A DNA stretch of 64,000 nucleotides, taken from Tardiphaga sp. 709 (GTDB lineage: Bacteria; Pseudomonadota; Alphaproteobacteria; Rhizobiales; Xanthobacteraceae). The stretch covers positions 1,054,001 through 1,118,000 of the forward strand of contig NZ_CP135529.1 of assembly GCF_032401055.1 (NCBI RefSeq), in the 5' to 3' direction. Shown piece by piece: positions 1-9,558 of the stretch (positions are counted from its first letter, which is position 1; every line of letters begins with the position of its first letter). A program made the position numbers and the translations under genes. The notes under the pieces are model-generated. The model saw only the letters and a program-made list of their open reading frames with translations, made no database searches and was not told the DNA's origin.

Positions 1-293
1 TCGAGCACCAGAAACAGCGCGTGAAAACGATGAACGACCCGTGCAAGCCCGATGGTCACCAGCGCCGCACCGCCGGTCAGCAGCAGCAGATACGGGCTCT
101 TCACCCACCACAGCGGATAGTGCCCGAGCAGCATGTCGCGCATCGAACCACCGCCGAGCGCAGTGATGCAGCCGAGCATGGCGACGCCCAGCCAATCCAT
201 CTTGCGCCGTCCGGCCGCGAGCGCAGCCGTCATCGCCTCGGCAACGAGCGCGATCATGGCAAGCGGAAACAGCAGGGCTTCGGTATGGGGCAT
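1..293 (-). CDS. TRIC-type/UPF0126 membrane channel protein, 3' part cut by window edge
   Basis: The reading frame starts at an ATG at 293 and runs off the left edge, giving about 97 N-terminal residues. It begins MPHTEALLFPLAMIALVAEA and contains the pair of motifs ALGGGSMRDMLLG and PLWWVKSPYLLLLTGG, which mark the repeated glycine-rich half-domain of the bacterial UPF0126 (YadS/TRIC) family. Family members are inner-membrane trimeric cation channels, usually about 205 residues with two such half-domains and six to seven membrane segments, so roughly half the protein is missing here. It is transcribed away from the small secreted gene at 416. The ion it conducts cannot be read from the sequence. 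Confidence 0.85.
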   Translation of the reverse strand, partial: MPHTEALLFPLAMIALVAEAMTAALAAGRRKMDWLGVAMLGCITALGGGSMRDMLLGHYPLWWVKSPYLLLLTGGAALVTIGLARVVHRFHALFLVL

Positions 294-415
294 GGGACTC
301 GTCGGCAGCGGATGACGGCGACCTGTAACACAAATCCGTGCATGCGGTGACCGGCGGCGGACAAATCCCCGCCATCTTCCTGAGCCTCCATCACAACCTC
401 ACAGCAGGAGGTGTC

Positions 416-685
416 ATGACCCGTCTGTTTCTCACCCTCCCCATTCTACTCATGGCTGGCGCGGCCATGGCGGAGGACGCGCGGCTGTCGATGCCTTATT
501 ATGGCAGCGCCACCATGAATGCCGATGACAGCCTGGTGCTGCATTTCACCCGCACGGTGGACGGCAAGCCGGCTGACGGCTCGCAGACCTTTGCCCCCGG
601 CGATCGTAGCTATGACAACGTGCGTCGCCACCTGAGCGGCATTGAACCCGGCCAGACCAAACCGCTGACGCCCTGGAAAGACTGA
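416..685 (+). CDS. small secreted protein of unknown function
   Basis: The product is 89 residues. The ATG at 416 was chosen because a perfect AGGAGG lies at 406-411 and the protein then opens with a clear Sec signal peptide (MTRLFLTLPILLMAGAAMAED, cleavage probably after AMA). The mature part is about 70 residues, polar, with no cysteine, and I recognise no family. The frame is open further upstream, but that would bury the signal peptide. It converges on the Arg/Trp-rich gene at 709. A periplasmic or exported location is inferred only from the signal peptide. Confidence 0.65.
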   Translation: MTRLFLTLPILLMAGAAMAEDARLSMPYYGSATMNADDSLVLHFTRTVDGKPADGSQTFAPGDRSYDNVRRHLSGIEPGQTKPLTPWKD

Positions 686-708
686 GCGTCAGCACAAACG
701 GGCTTGCC

Positions 709-1032
709 CTACCAGTAGCGGCGGCGCCAGTAACGACGACGCCAGTAACGGCGCCGGACGCCCCAGCGGCGACGGCGCCAACCCCAGTGCCTGTGGCGCC
801 AGCCCCAATGCCGTCCCCGCCAGCCGCGATGCCAGCGCACCTGTTCCGGCTGCAGACGATCGACATCCTCCTGTGAGGCCACCGCAGGCTGCGGTTCACT
901 GTCCGGTTTGTGGTTGTCGAGCGGATTGGTCGGCAGTAGCGGTGCGGCTTGGGCCCGGGTGACAGTCTGGGCGACCACCCCTGCGCCCGCGACAAAGCCG
1001 AAGGCGATCTTCAGAAAATGACGGCGTTCCAT
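709..1032 (-). CDS. Tat-signal protein with Arg/Trp-rich C-terminal tail
   Basis: The product is 107 residues. The N-terminus carries a twin-arginine motif followed by FLK (ERRHFLKIAFG) and a hydrophobic segment ending in AQAA, so export through the Tat pathway is likely. Residues 31-65 are a Pro/Asp/Gln linker. Residues 66-107 are extremely unusual: 19 Arg, 10 Trp, 4 His, 3 Tyr, 5 Gly and 1 Val, ending in three WRRRY-type repeats. There is no acidic residue in the tail. Similar short twin-arginine proteins with Arg/Trp-rich ends are annotated as hypothetical in rhizobia as far as I know. Membrane or polyanion binding is possible but is only inference. Confidence 0.75.
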   Translation of the reverse strand: MERRHFLKIAFGFVAGAGVVAQTVTRAQAAPLLPTNPLDNHKPDSEPQPAVASQEDVDRLQPEQVRWHRGWRGRHWGWRHRHWGWRRRRWGVRRRYWRRRYWRRRYW

Positions 1033-1131
1033 CGCAATCTCTCCCTGATATCCGTGAGGAGATCAGGATCGGACCAGCGGCATGAATGGAAACTGAATGC
1101 CCGCGGGAACTTACATATTCAGACGTCGAGA

Positions 1132-1839
1132 CTATCGAAAGCCGGCAGCGAGCCCGACCACCTGGCCATCGAGCCCGTTGAAGCCATGATATCCCCGCGC
1201 CTCACAGGGATCGCCGTCATTGCGACCGCCGCTCAGCCACGCCACGCGGGCGCGACCGGCCGACCATTTCACGAACGGATCGACGCCGGCCGGCGCGGTG
1301 ACTTTGCAGCCGTCATTGCGATGATGGATGACAAGCGTGCGCGGCAGCGCCGATAGCGATCCGATGATCGACATCACATTGCTGCCGCTGCCCGACTCCG
1401 CACTGAGAAAGCCCGAGGTCAGCACCAGCGCATCCGGCCGCGCACCGCGCGCAATGCCTTCGGCGGCACGTTGCGTCCCGCGGCTGGTCGCGACCACCGT
1501 CACCGGGCGCTTGATCGCAGCCATGTATTGCACCGCGCTGGACAGATCGGTCCCGGCGTCGACCACTAGCACTGCGAGACCCCGCGCGGCATAGGCGCTG
1601 CGGGTTCGCACGAGCTGATTGCCCTTCAGCCCGTTGATCTCGCCATGCTCGCCTGGATTGATGGCACCGCTGCCGCCCGGCATCAGGATCACGCTGGCGC
1701 GCGGCGCCTTCGGCCTGATCAAGACCGCCCGCGACCCGCCGACGCTGACCGTCTCGTCGGCCATCGCCGCGCTGCAGGTCACGCTAATGAGCGTCACGGC
1801 TGCGAGGACATGGTTGATCCAGATGCGGTGCTTGGTCAT
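1132..1839 (-). CDS. secreted alpha/beta-hydrolase-like protein
   Basis: The product is 235 residues with a signal peptide (residues 1 to about 27, ending SAAMADE). The remainder has the pattern of an alpha/beta hydrolase: a strand plus oxyanion-type loop (ASVILMPGGSGA), a nucleophile-elbow-like VVATSRGTQ in place of the classical GxSxG, an acid-region segment HHRNDGCK, and a C-terminal YHGFNG that could hold the catalytic histidine. Two cysteines (in DGCK and DPCE) could form a disulfide in the periplasm. The substrate is unknown. It stands alone, with a palindromic repeat about 150 bases upstream. Confidence 0.7.
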   Translation of the reverse strand: MTKHRIWINHVLAAVTLISVTCSAAMADETVSVGGSRAVLIRPKAPRASVILMPGGSGAINPGEHGEINGLKGNQLVRTRSAYAARGLAVLVVDAGTDLSSAVQYMAAIKRPVTVVATSRGTQRAAEGIARGARPDALVLTSGFLSAESGSGSNVMSIIGSLSALPRTLVIHHRNDGCKVTAPAGVDPFVKWSAGRARVAWLSGGRNDGDPCEARGYHGFNGLDGQVVGLAAGFR

Positions 1840-1987
1840 GCGCGGCTCCGCCTGTTTTCCTGTCAGGGACGACTACTACAATATCGACGATGCCCGATGG
1901 CAAGCGATGGATACGTTCGCTCCGCATTCCGAAAGATGCAAGCGTTTCGCGGAAACGGATTAAGCGATGGCGGCGTAAAGGTGCCCT

Positions 1988-2066
1988 GTAGCCCGCATGA
2001 GCGAAGCGACATGCGGGGACCGCGTCGGACAATTCCTCCCGGATTTCGCTGCGCACATCCGGGCTA
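1988..2066. repeat. REP-like double-hairpin intergenic element
   Basis: Two hairpins lie side by side. The first has arms CCCGCATG (1992-1999) and CATGCGGG (2010-2017) around AGCGAAGCGA. The second has arms CCCGGAT (2038-2044) and ATCCGGG (2057-2063). The whole begins GTAGCCC and ends GGGCTA, so its ends are complementary too. This matches the pattern of a palindromic repeat with a 'gagcgaagcg' core that I know as frequent between genes in Bradyrhizobium and Rhodopseudomonas. It lies just downstream of the SGNH hydrolase stop and may also act as its terminator. No second copy is seen in this window. Confidence 0.7.
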
Positions 2067-2077
2067 AGATTGTTCGG

Positions 2078-2605
2078 CTATTTCCCCCGCATCGCCGCCA
2101 TTACTCTTGGCACGAGCGATGACGCGACTGCCGCGTGGCCGCTGGCGTTGAAATGCTGGCCATCGGGATCGCGCGTGCTTGCCGGCGCGGCCATGCCGGT
2201 CATGATCACCTTGATATGGCGCGCCGCCAGTTGCTGTTGGATGGCAGCTATATTGCCCGCGCGGCTGGCGCCTTCGCCGCGTCGCGCGTCGTTGCCGCCG
2301 GGCTGGAGAATGACGATCTGCGTACCGTCCGGCACGGCCGAACCGAGCCGTTGCAGCATGCCGCCAGTCGTATCGCCGGGAATTCCGGCGTTCGCGACAT
2401 GGGCATCGACTCCGCGCGCCCGAAGCATCGCCTCAAGTTGCGCGGGAAAAGCTTGCGACGGCTCGACACCGCCATTGGTTCTGCCGCGGCCGTAACCGTA
2501 GGTGTTGCTGGCGCCGAGTGCCACGATGTTGATGGACGCCGCCTGAACGGCGACGGAAGGCAGCATGAACGCAACAAGACAAACAGCCGCTCGTGTTATC
2601 TGCAT
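2078..2605 (-). CDS. secreted SGNH/GDSL-family lipase or esterase
   Basis: The product is 175 residues with a signal peptide (residues 1 to about 22, ending VQAAS). The SGNH blocks are visible in order: block I as GASNTYGYG, where the usual GDS is GAS but the serine is kept; block II around NAGIPGDTTGG with the oxyanion glycine; block III as PGGNDARRG with the asparagine; and block V as DPDGQHFNASGH, which supplies the acid and histidine. The length fits the TesA/arylesterase subgroup. It probably hydrolyses ester or thioester bonds in the periplasm; the substrate cannot be told. It lies 25 bases downstream of pccB on the same strand and could share its transcript. Confidence 0.85.
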   Translation of the reverse strand: MQITRAAVCLVAFMLPSVAVQAASINIVALGASNTYGYGRGRTNGGVEPSQAFPAQLEAMLRARGVDAHVANAGIPGDTTGGMLQRLGSAVPDGTQIVILQPGGNDARRGEGASRAGNIAAIQQQLAARHIKVIMTGMAAPASTRDPDGQHFNASGHAAVASSLVPRVMAAMRGK

Positions 2606-2630
2606 GTGAGCCCCCTCCAGCGTGACGCCG

Positions 2631-4163
<1,533 letters not shown>

Positions 4164-4342
4164 GTGCTCCAGCCCGTCAATGTCACGTGTTATCGCCCGC
4201 GGCGACCGCAGGGTTTGGGCGAGGTTCTAGCATGGGGTTTTCGGCGGTGGAAACGCCCATCAAGAAGGGTTGAATCCCCCAAAATCGCATGGCGTCGGCG
4301 ACGATCCTGCCTATATCGGGGTCAGACAAGGGAGAGCGCTGG

Positions 4343-4801
4343 ATGGCCAATATCGTGATCAATGAAAGCAGTGGCGCAGCCACGGGTGGCGTACGCGACC
4401 TGCTGCGCTGGGAAGGCGTGGCGCTGTTTGTCGGAATGACGCTGTTCTACTGGATCTCGGGCGCGCCTTGGCAGATCTATGCCCTGTTCTTCTTCGCCCC
4501 GGACCTCAGCATGCTGGCCTATCTGGCGGGCCCACGGATCGGCGCAGGGGTCTATAATCTGGTGCATGCCACCATCGCGCCGCTGCTGCTCGCGCTGGCC
4601 GGTATCGCCACCGCGGAGCCGATTGCCGGTTCGATCGCGCTGGTCTGGTTCGCCCATATCGGCTTCGACCGCGCACTCGGCTACGGCCTCAAATACGACG
4701 CCGGTTTCCGCTTCACCCATCTCGGCCGCATCGGCAAGGATGCGACCGCACCGGCCACGGCGGAAAACCCGACAACCGGCAACCCGATCAAGGCTGCCTG
4801 A
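4343..4801 (+). CDS. DUF4260 family membrane protein
   Basis: The product is 152 residues from the ATG at 4343, which has a purine-rich AAGGGAGAG just upstream; an in-frame start at 4289 would add an unconvincing leader. The protein carries about four hydrophobic segments and the conserved pattern FFAPDLSMLAYLAGPRIGA followed by a Tyr/Asn/His segment (YNLVHATIAP) and WFAHIGFDRALGYGLKY near the C-terminus, which I recognise as the DUF4260 family. The family has no assigned function. It is divergent from pccB and converges on the CMD-family gene. Confidence 0.8.
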   Translation: MANIVINESSGAATGGVRDLLRWEGVALFVGMTLFYWISGAPWQIYALFFFAPDLSMLAYLAGPRIGAGVYNLVHATIAPLLLALAGIATAEPIAGSIALVWFAHIGFDRALGYGLKYDAGFRFTHLGRIGKDATAPATAENPTTGNPIKAA

Positions 4802-4810
4802 CGCGCGGCC

Positions 4811-5479
4811 TCACGGCTCGCCCGGCTTGAACGGCGCCTCCTTGCCGGGCGGTGTGCTCTCCTCCGCCATCGCCAGCAACATCGCCACCATCACGTAATT
4901 GCCAGCCACGGCCGTGAGATCGACGATCTGCTGATCGTTGAAGATCTTCTTGGCACGCGCATAGGTCTCGTCGGAGACCTTGTGCGTGGTCGTGAGCTCG
5001 GTGACGAAGTCGTACACCGTCGCCTCGTCCTCAGCCATGTTGGCGGGCCGCTTGTTGGCCTTGAGATCGGCGATGATCTCAGGCGACAATCCCGCTTTCT
5101 GCGCGAGCGGCGCATGCGCGAACCATTCGACCTGCGAGCGCCATTGCCGCCCGACAATGATGATCGCGAATTCGTTGAGCTTGACGGGAACGGACGTATC
5201 CCAGCGCAGATAGGCGAACAGATCGAACAGCTTTTGCCCGAGCACCGGGCTGCGCATCATCGGATTATAGGGACCAGCGAGCCCCACGCTTGAGACCTTC
5301 ATCACCTGTTCGCCGAGCGGCTTCTGCCTGGCGTCGAGCTGATCCATGGTGAGCTGCGGAAAGCGCGGCTCCTTGCTGGTGGCAGGCTGCGCAAAAATCG
5401 TGGCGGCAAACCAGCCGCTGGCCGCTGCAACTGCAAGCGACGACAGTCCGATGGACGACATCCAGAGCGTCAATTTCAT
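4811..5479 (-). CDS. exported carboxymuconolactone decarboxylase (CMD) family protein
   Basis: The product is 222 residues. The first 30 residues form a signal peptide or membrane anchor ending IFAQPATS. The rest has the all-helical CMD/AhpD fold pattern: LFDLFAYLRWDTSVPVKLNEFAIIIVGR, a Trp/His segment (WRSQVEWFAHAPLA), then an acidic helix AEDEATVYDFVTEL. The CxxC redox pair of AhpD peroxidases is absent, so it is closer to the decarboxylase-like branch. The substrate is unknown and the exported form is somewhat unusual for this fold. Confidence 0.8.
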   Translation of the reverse strand: MKLTLWMSSIGLSSLAVAAASGWFAATIFAQPATSKEPRFPQLTMDQLDARQKPLGEQVMKVSSVGLAGPYNPMMRSPVLGQKLFDLFAYLRWDTSVPVKLNEFAIIIVGRQWRSQVEWFAHAPLAQKAGLSPEIIADLKANKRPANMAEDEATVYDFVTELTTTHKVSDETYARAKKIFNDQQIVDLTAVAGNYVMVAMLLAMAEESTPPGKEAPFKPGEP

Positions 5480-5591
5480 GATTTCCTCCGTGAGCTTTTT
5501 TATTGTTCACGAAGGCTAGTTCAACGGGCATCACAGCGCCAGTTCCGGAGCGTCCCGGAACTACTGCCTCGCCCCGCAGAACACGCGGAGC

Positions 5592-6821
5592 TCAGTGACC
5601 GCTCATCACCAGTGTCTTGACTGGAAGCAACAACGCCTGGATACGCAGCAACATCGCGTGGACGACCCCAACGGCATCGACGGCATGAAGCGCCAGCCAC
5701 TTGAAAGAGCCGATCCCCTTCGCGGCGATGGCGTCATGATTGCTGGTATAGGCATTGACGATACAACTGCTGCCAGGCGTCACGCCGTCAAGGCCGCCTT
5801 GATAGATCGGCTCCAGGAACGTGAGGATGGTGCCCGGCGCGCGGACTTGCTGCGCTTCCACCAACTGCTCGCCGCCACGGAACTGACCGGCCGCGATATA
5901 GTCCTGTACGCCGGTCACCACCATCGGGATGACGGTCCACGGCCTCGAAATACAGGTCGCCTCGGCAACCATGCCCACTTTCATCACCTGCGCTTCAATC
6001 TGCCCAAACCCTGCCGAGAGCACGCGGCCCGCATTCTCGGGAATGAGAATGCCCGCTGATCGCATGACCGGATTGACGACATCGCCGACGCGAAGCGTGA
6101 ACTGCTCGACGCGTCCGTCGACGCCTGCGCGAATGAACGTCTTGTCGAGATCGACTTGCGCCTCTGCAAGTACCGCCTGCGCGCTGGCCTTCTCCGCCGG
6201 CAGCAGCGCGGAGACACGTGTCATCGCGGATTGTCGCGCAGCCATGGCCGCATCGAGCGCTCCCTGGCGCCCGGCCTGCAGCACCTCGAGTTTCTCGATA
6301 TCACGTTGCGGCACTATGCCGGGATTGCGCTTCTGCAACTCACGCTTGGTATCGAGTTCATCCGACGCTTGCTGAAAGGACCCCTTGGCTTCCTGCGCCT
6401 GCCCTTCGGCCTTCAGAATATCGGCCTGCGCCGCCAGCATGGCTGCATCGACCTCGGCAATCTTGCGCCGCGCGGTCTCCATCGACGCTTCCTGCTTGGC
6501 GTTATCGAGCCGGAAGATCACGTCGCCTTTCCTGACCGGGGCACTGAACTGAACGTGCACCTCCGCCACCCGGCCATTGGCCTCGGGAAGAATCGGCACG
6601 GTCCGATAGAACAAGGTCGCGCTTGTCGTCGATGGATGAAAATAAAAGATCACCGTGATCAGAGCGACCGTCAGCATGACGCAGGCCGTGATTCCCCATC
6701 TGAGTTCGAACCACACCGAATAAAACGTGATCTCCTGCCCCAGGCGCTTGCCTTGTGCGTAGCGACGATAGAGATAATCCGGAAAAACCGTCAGCAGCGA
6801 GCAGAGGAGAAGCTCAAGCAT
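5592..6821 (-). CDS. HlyD-family membrane fusion/efflux adaptor protein
   Basis: The product is 409 residues from the ATG at 6821. That start is preferred because it overlaps the upstream stop by 8 bases, implying translational coupling; a longer frame to 6932 would overlap the neighbour by over 100 bases. A membrane segment lies at about residues 43-61, then a biotinyl-lipoyl half (PEANGRVAEVHVQ, GDVIFRLDN), a long coiled coil (about residues 110-200) rich in Ala/Glu/Gln, the second lipoyl half (FIRAGVDGRVEQFTLRVGD) and a beta-barrel region. Such proteins bridge inner and outer membrane partners in efflux or secretion. No transporter or outer-membrane factor is adjacent. Confidence 0.88.
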   Translation of the reverse strand: MLELLLCSLLTVFPDYLYRRYAQGKRLGQEITFYSVWFELRWGITACVMLTVALITVIFYFHPSTTSATLFYRTVPILPEANGRVAEVHVQFSAPVRKGDVIFRLDNAKQEASMETARRKIAEVDAAMLAAQADILKAEGQAQEAKGSFQQASDELDTKRELQKRNPGIVPQRDIEKLEVLQAGRQGALDAAMAARQSAMTRVSALLPAEKASAQAVLAEAQVDLDKTFIRAGVDGRVEQFTLRVGDVVNPVMRSAGILIPENAGRVLSAGFGQIEAQVMKVGMVAEATCISRPWTVIPMVVTGVQDYIAAGQFRGGEQLVEAQQVRAPGTILTFLEPIYQGGLDGVTPGSSCIVNAYTSNHDAIAAKGIGSFKWLALHAVDAVGVVHAMLLRIQALLLPVKTLVMSGH

Positions 6822-7275
6822 GACCGTGCCCTCCGGCTTCGCCGGGAGGGCTCGATGTTTCCGCCGCAATGGGGAGCGGTGGTGCTTCACCAGAAGATTC
6901 GACGGGATCGCTGGTAGCATCGCCGTCGGCAATCTTCCGCACCGATCCTGCGATACTACGCAGCGGCGTGCTGAAATCCGGCAGATCGATCATCGCCAGC
7001 AACAGCCCGATTATCCAGAACAGATGGTTGTGGGTGAACAACGCGATCAAACCCAACACGGCCACGATTTCAAACTGCAGCTTCTGCGACTTGTGCGCCA
7101 TGCGCTCTGGCATGCTGTGCAGGCGCAGATACAGATTGCCGACCATCATGACGGAGCCGATCAGAACGATTCCGACCACAACCATGAGCGTGTCAGTCTC
7201 GCCGGGAGCAGTGATGAAGCCAGGCAGATGATGCGGAGCGTTCGGATGCAGCGTCTCACTCACGTGATCCCCCAT
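6814..7275 (-). CDS. small two-segment inner-membrane protein, partner of the HlyD-type adaptor
   Basis: The product is 153 residues. Two hydrophobic stretches (about residues 29-50 and 68-97) flank a short basic loop, and the C-terminal 45 residues are Pro/Glu/Ser-rich and end in a His/Gly cluster (GGHGHA). I recognise no named family. Its stop codon lies inside the start of the HlyD-type gene (8-base overlap), so the two are almost certainly made together. By analogy with small membrane proteins paired with HlyD adaptors it may assist the same export system, but that is inference. Confidence 0.75.
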   Translation of the reverse strand: MGDHVSETLHPNAPHHLPGFITAPGETDTLMVVVGIVLIGSVMMVGNLYLRLHSMPERMAHKSQKLQFEIVAVLGLIALFTHNHLFWIIGLLLAMIDLPDFSTPLRSIAGSVRKIADGDATSDPVESSGEAPPLPIAAETSSPPGEAGGHGHA

Positions 7276-7501
7276 TCCAACAGCGTCAGGCGAGCACTAG
7301 CCTCTCCCGGATTCCATAGTTGCACAAAGCTGGAACTTGGCAAGCATCAGCTTGTGCGCGATAGGAAATGCGCTGCAACAAATCTACATTCGTATCGGGC
7401 GGATTGAGGTTTGATAGCTCGCGGATGCGAGATCACCAGCCTCGAAAGGACGGCGCAGAACAGCTCAATGATCTGACATTTATTGCAGCCGAATGACGAA
7501 G

Positions 7502-7768
7502 CTAGTGCGCGCGGCCCGACAACCTGAGCACGAAGACCAGCACTTCCGCGACAGCCTTGTAGAGTTCGGCTGGAATCTCGTCGCCGAGCTCGACGTTGGA
7601 GAGCGCACCGGCCAGAACTTCGTTTTCCTCGATGGGAATATCGTGGGCCTTGGCGACCTCGATGATTTTCTCACCGATCGCGCCCTTGCCTTTCGCGGTG
7701 ACAACAGGCGCACCGGTCTTGTCGTAATGCAGCGCGACGGCGAGCGATCTTTTGGGCTGCACGATCAT
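7502..7768 (-). CDS. FlhB C-terminal-domain-like protein
   Basis: The product is 88 residues. The ATG at 7768 overlaps the FliK-like stop as ATGA (7765-7768). It matches only the cytoplasmic substrate-specificity domain of Flh[56 protein letters not shown]. The four-helix membrane domain is missing and so is the NPTH autocleavage motif; the start here reads [11 protein letters not shown]. Short FlhB-like proteins of this type exist in several bacteria beside FliK homologues. A role in switching the flagellar export apparatus from hook to filament substrates is plausible given the neighbour, but no other flagellar genes are in view. Confidence 0.85.
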   Translation of the reverse strand: MIVQPKRSLAVALHYDKTGAPVVTAKGKGAIGEKIIEVAKAHDIPIEENEVLAGALSNVELGDEIPAELYKAVAEVLVFVLRLSGRAH

Positions 7769-9501
7769 AGCGCGCGGTCCAGAAAATACCCCGCCGATGC
7801 CGGCGCGGGCTGCATCGGTGCACCCTCGCGGACCACGATATCGCCGGGCTGCAGATTGGCGCGGATCAGCGCCTGATTGAGCTGCGCCGTACCGGCCTGC
7901 AACTGCAGCGCCGTTGCCGGCCGCTCCGCCCACATCCGCACCGATGTCTTTTCGCCGGTCAGCGAAACCAGTGCATGCACCGGGCCAGCGGGCTCGACAT
8001 CGAGCGAAAAGCGCGCACGCCAAACCTGCTTGGCCGCCTCGGCCTCGCTGCCATTGCCGCCATCACGCGAAATCTCGAACTGCGCCACGGCCGTGCCAGC
8101 CGGCACCGCAAACGGAATTTCAAAACTCCAGCGCGGCGAAGCCTGATCGAGTCGCGGCGCCGCAAGTCCGTCCGCACGATCCGGCAAGGATGCCACCTGC
8201 AGCAGGGTCTGGCGCGCCAGCGCCGCATCGGTATCCGCGAGCAGATGATGGACAGTAGTGCCCAGCGGCACATTGGGCGGGAGTGTCGGCAAAGCCATCG
8301 CCTGCGCCGTCGGCAGCCCACCGCGCAACGGCGGCGGCGGCAGGCTGTTGCGTGCGATGTTGGTGTCGGGACTTGTCTGGCCCGCTGGCGCCTTCGCGGC
8401 GGGCAGCAGATCCATCATCATGCTGTCGTCGAACACCAGCGATGCTGCGCTACCCATGCCCTTGGGAGCCGTTTGCAAGGCGTCGCGAAGCAAGTTGAAC
8501 GCTGCGCCATTGGTAGCCAAGCGTGCAGCCGCTTCGGGGGCTTTTGCCACGGCCGGTGCGGTCTGAGCCGGGACATCGAGCACGGGCTCGTCTGCGGCGA
8601 GAAGTCCAGCCCGCTGCAGCGGATCGTCCTTGATGCTGGCCTTGGGCAACATGGCCGCGGTCACTGCAGCAGCTTGCGCCTGCTGTGCGGTGACCTGCGC
8701 CACGACATTGGGGAGCGCGTTTGCCAATGCCGATACTGGCTGCTGCGGCGTAGCCACCGGTGTCGCTGCATTCGCCGTCGCTGGCGTTGTGCTCGGGGTC
8801 GGACTCGCTGTGGCGAGCGTCGTCGCCAACGCCTGGCGCAACACGATCAATGCCGCTTTCATGTCGGGCAGCCCGCCTTGCGGCAGCGATCCCTTGGCCA
8901 GCGATGACTCCAGAAACAGGCCGGAACTCTGGAACGCCGATTTGACTTCCTCGCCGGTGAGTTGGGCGTCGAGCGGCGGACGTTGCGCCAGTACCTGCGC
9001 GACCGCCTGCTGCAACTGCTGCGGCAGCCCCTTCAGGGAAGTGGCGGCACCGAGATTGGCAAACAGCGTGGCCAGGCTCGCCTGCTGCGTCACGGCACTT
9101 TGGGTGGCGGTGGAGACCGCCTGTGCTTCCAGCGACGTCAGCTGGATCTTGGAGGTGGCGATGGCATTGGCGAGATTGATTGGCAGGTCTGGCGCGAGCG
9201 TCACATTGCCGGAGGACGCGCCACCCGCCTTCCCTGCACCTGTGTTCTGCGGGGTGACGACGGCAAGCTGGACATTGCCATTGTCCGTCTTCGACACGGC
9301 GAATTGCAGCACCTGCCCGGCCTGCAACGGCACCTGCGATTGCACGTCGATGGTGCTGTGCCCGATGGCGATACGAACCTGATTGTCTGGTGAGACTGAC
9401 AGCACGCGGCCGGCAATCACGCTGCCGGGCTGAAACGCGACTTCGCTCGCCACGCCTTGCGCGGACACAACCGGTAAGATCGAGTTGACGGGAGTCGGCA
9501 T
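7765..9501 (-). CDS. fliK: flagellar hook-length control protein, FliK-like
   Basis: The product is 578 residues from the ATG at 9501; a GTG at 9513 is the alternative. The N-terminal domain ([23 protein letters not shown]) looks like a small beta-barrel, then comes a long Ala/Gln/Pro/Thr-rich low-complexity middle typical of molecular rulers. The C-terminal portion ([41 protein letters not shown]) fits the Flg_hook domain. FliK measures hook length and triggers the export specificity switch through FlhB. The coupled FlhB-like gene downstream fits that partnership. The symbol is given by similarity, since a second FliK may exist in the main flagellar cluster. Confidence 0.75.
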   Translation of the reverse strand: MPTPVNSILPVVSAQGVASEVAFQPGSVIAGRVLSVSPDNQVRIAIGHSTIDVQSQVPLQAGQVLQFAVSKTDNGNVQLAVVTPQNTGAGKAGGASSGNVTLAPDLPINLANAIATSKIQLTSLEAQAVSTATQSAVTQQASLATLFANLGAATSLKGLPQQLQQAVAQVLAQRPPLDAQLTGEEVKSAFQSSGLFLESSLAKGSLPQGGLPDMKAALIVLRQALATTLATASPTPSTTPATANAATPVATPQQPVSALANALPNVVAQVTAQQAQAAAVTAAMLPKASIKDDPLQRAGLLAADEPVLDVPAQTAPAVAKAPEAAARLATNGAAFNLLRDALQTAPKGMGSAASLVFDDSMMMDLLPAAKAPAGQTSPDTNIARNSLPPPPLRGGLPTAQAMALPTLPPNVPLGTTVHHLLADTDAALARQTLLQVASLPDRADGLAAPRLDQASPRWSFEIPFAVPAGTAVAQFEISRDGGNGSEAEAAKQVWRARFSLDVEPAGPVHALVSLTGEKTSVRMWAERPATALQLQAGTAQLNQALIRANLQPGDIVVREGAPMQPAPASAGYFLDRAL

Positions 9502-9558
9502 GGTGAGCGGCACCGGACAATGGTCCAGCCAAGCTAGTTAACGGTCGTTAACTTCCGA

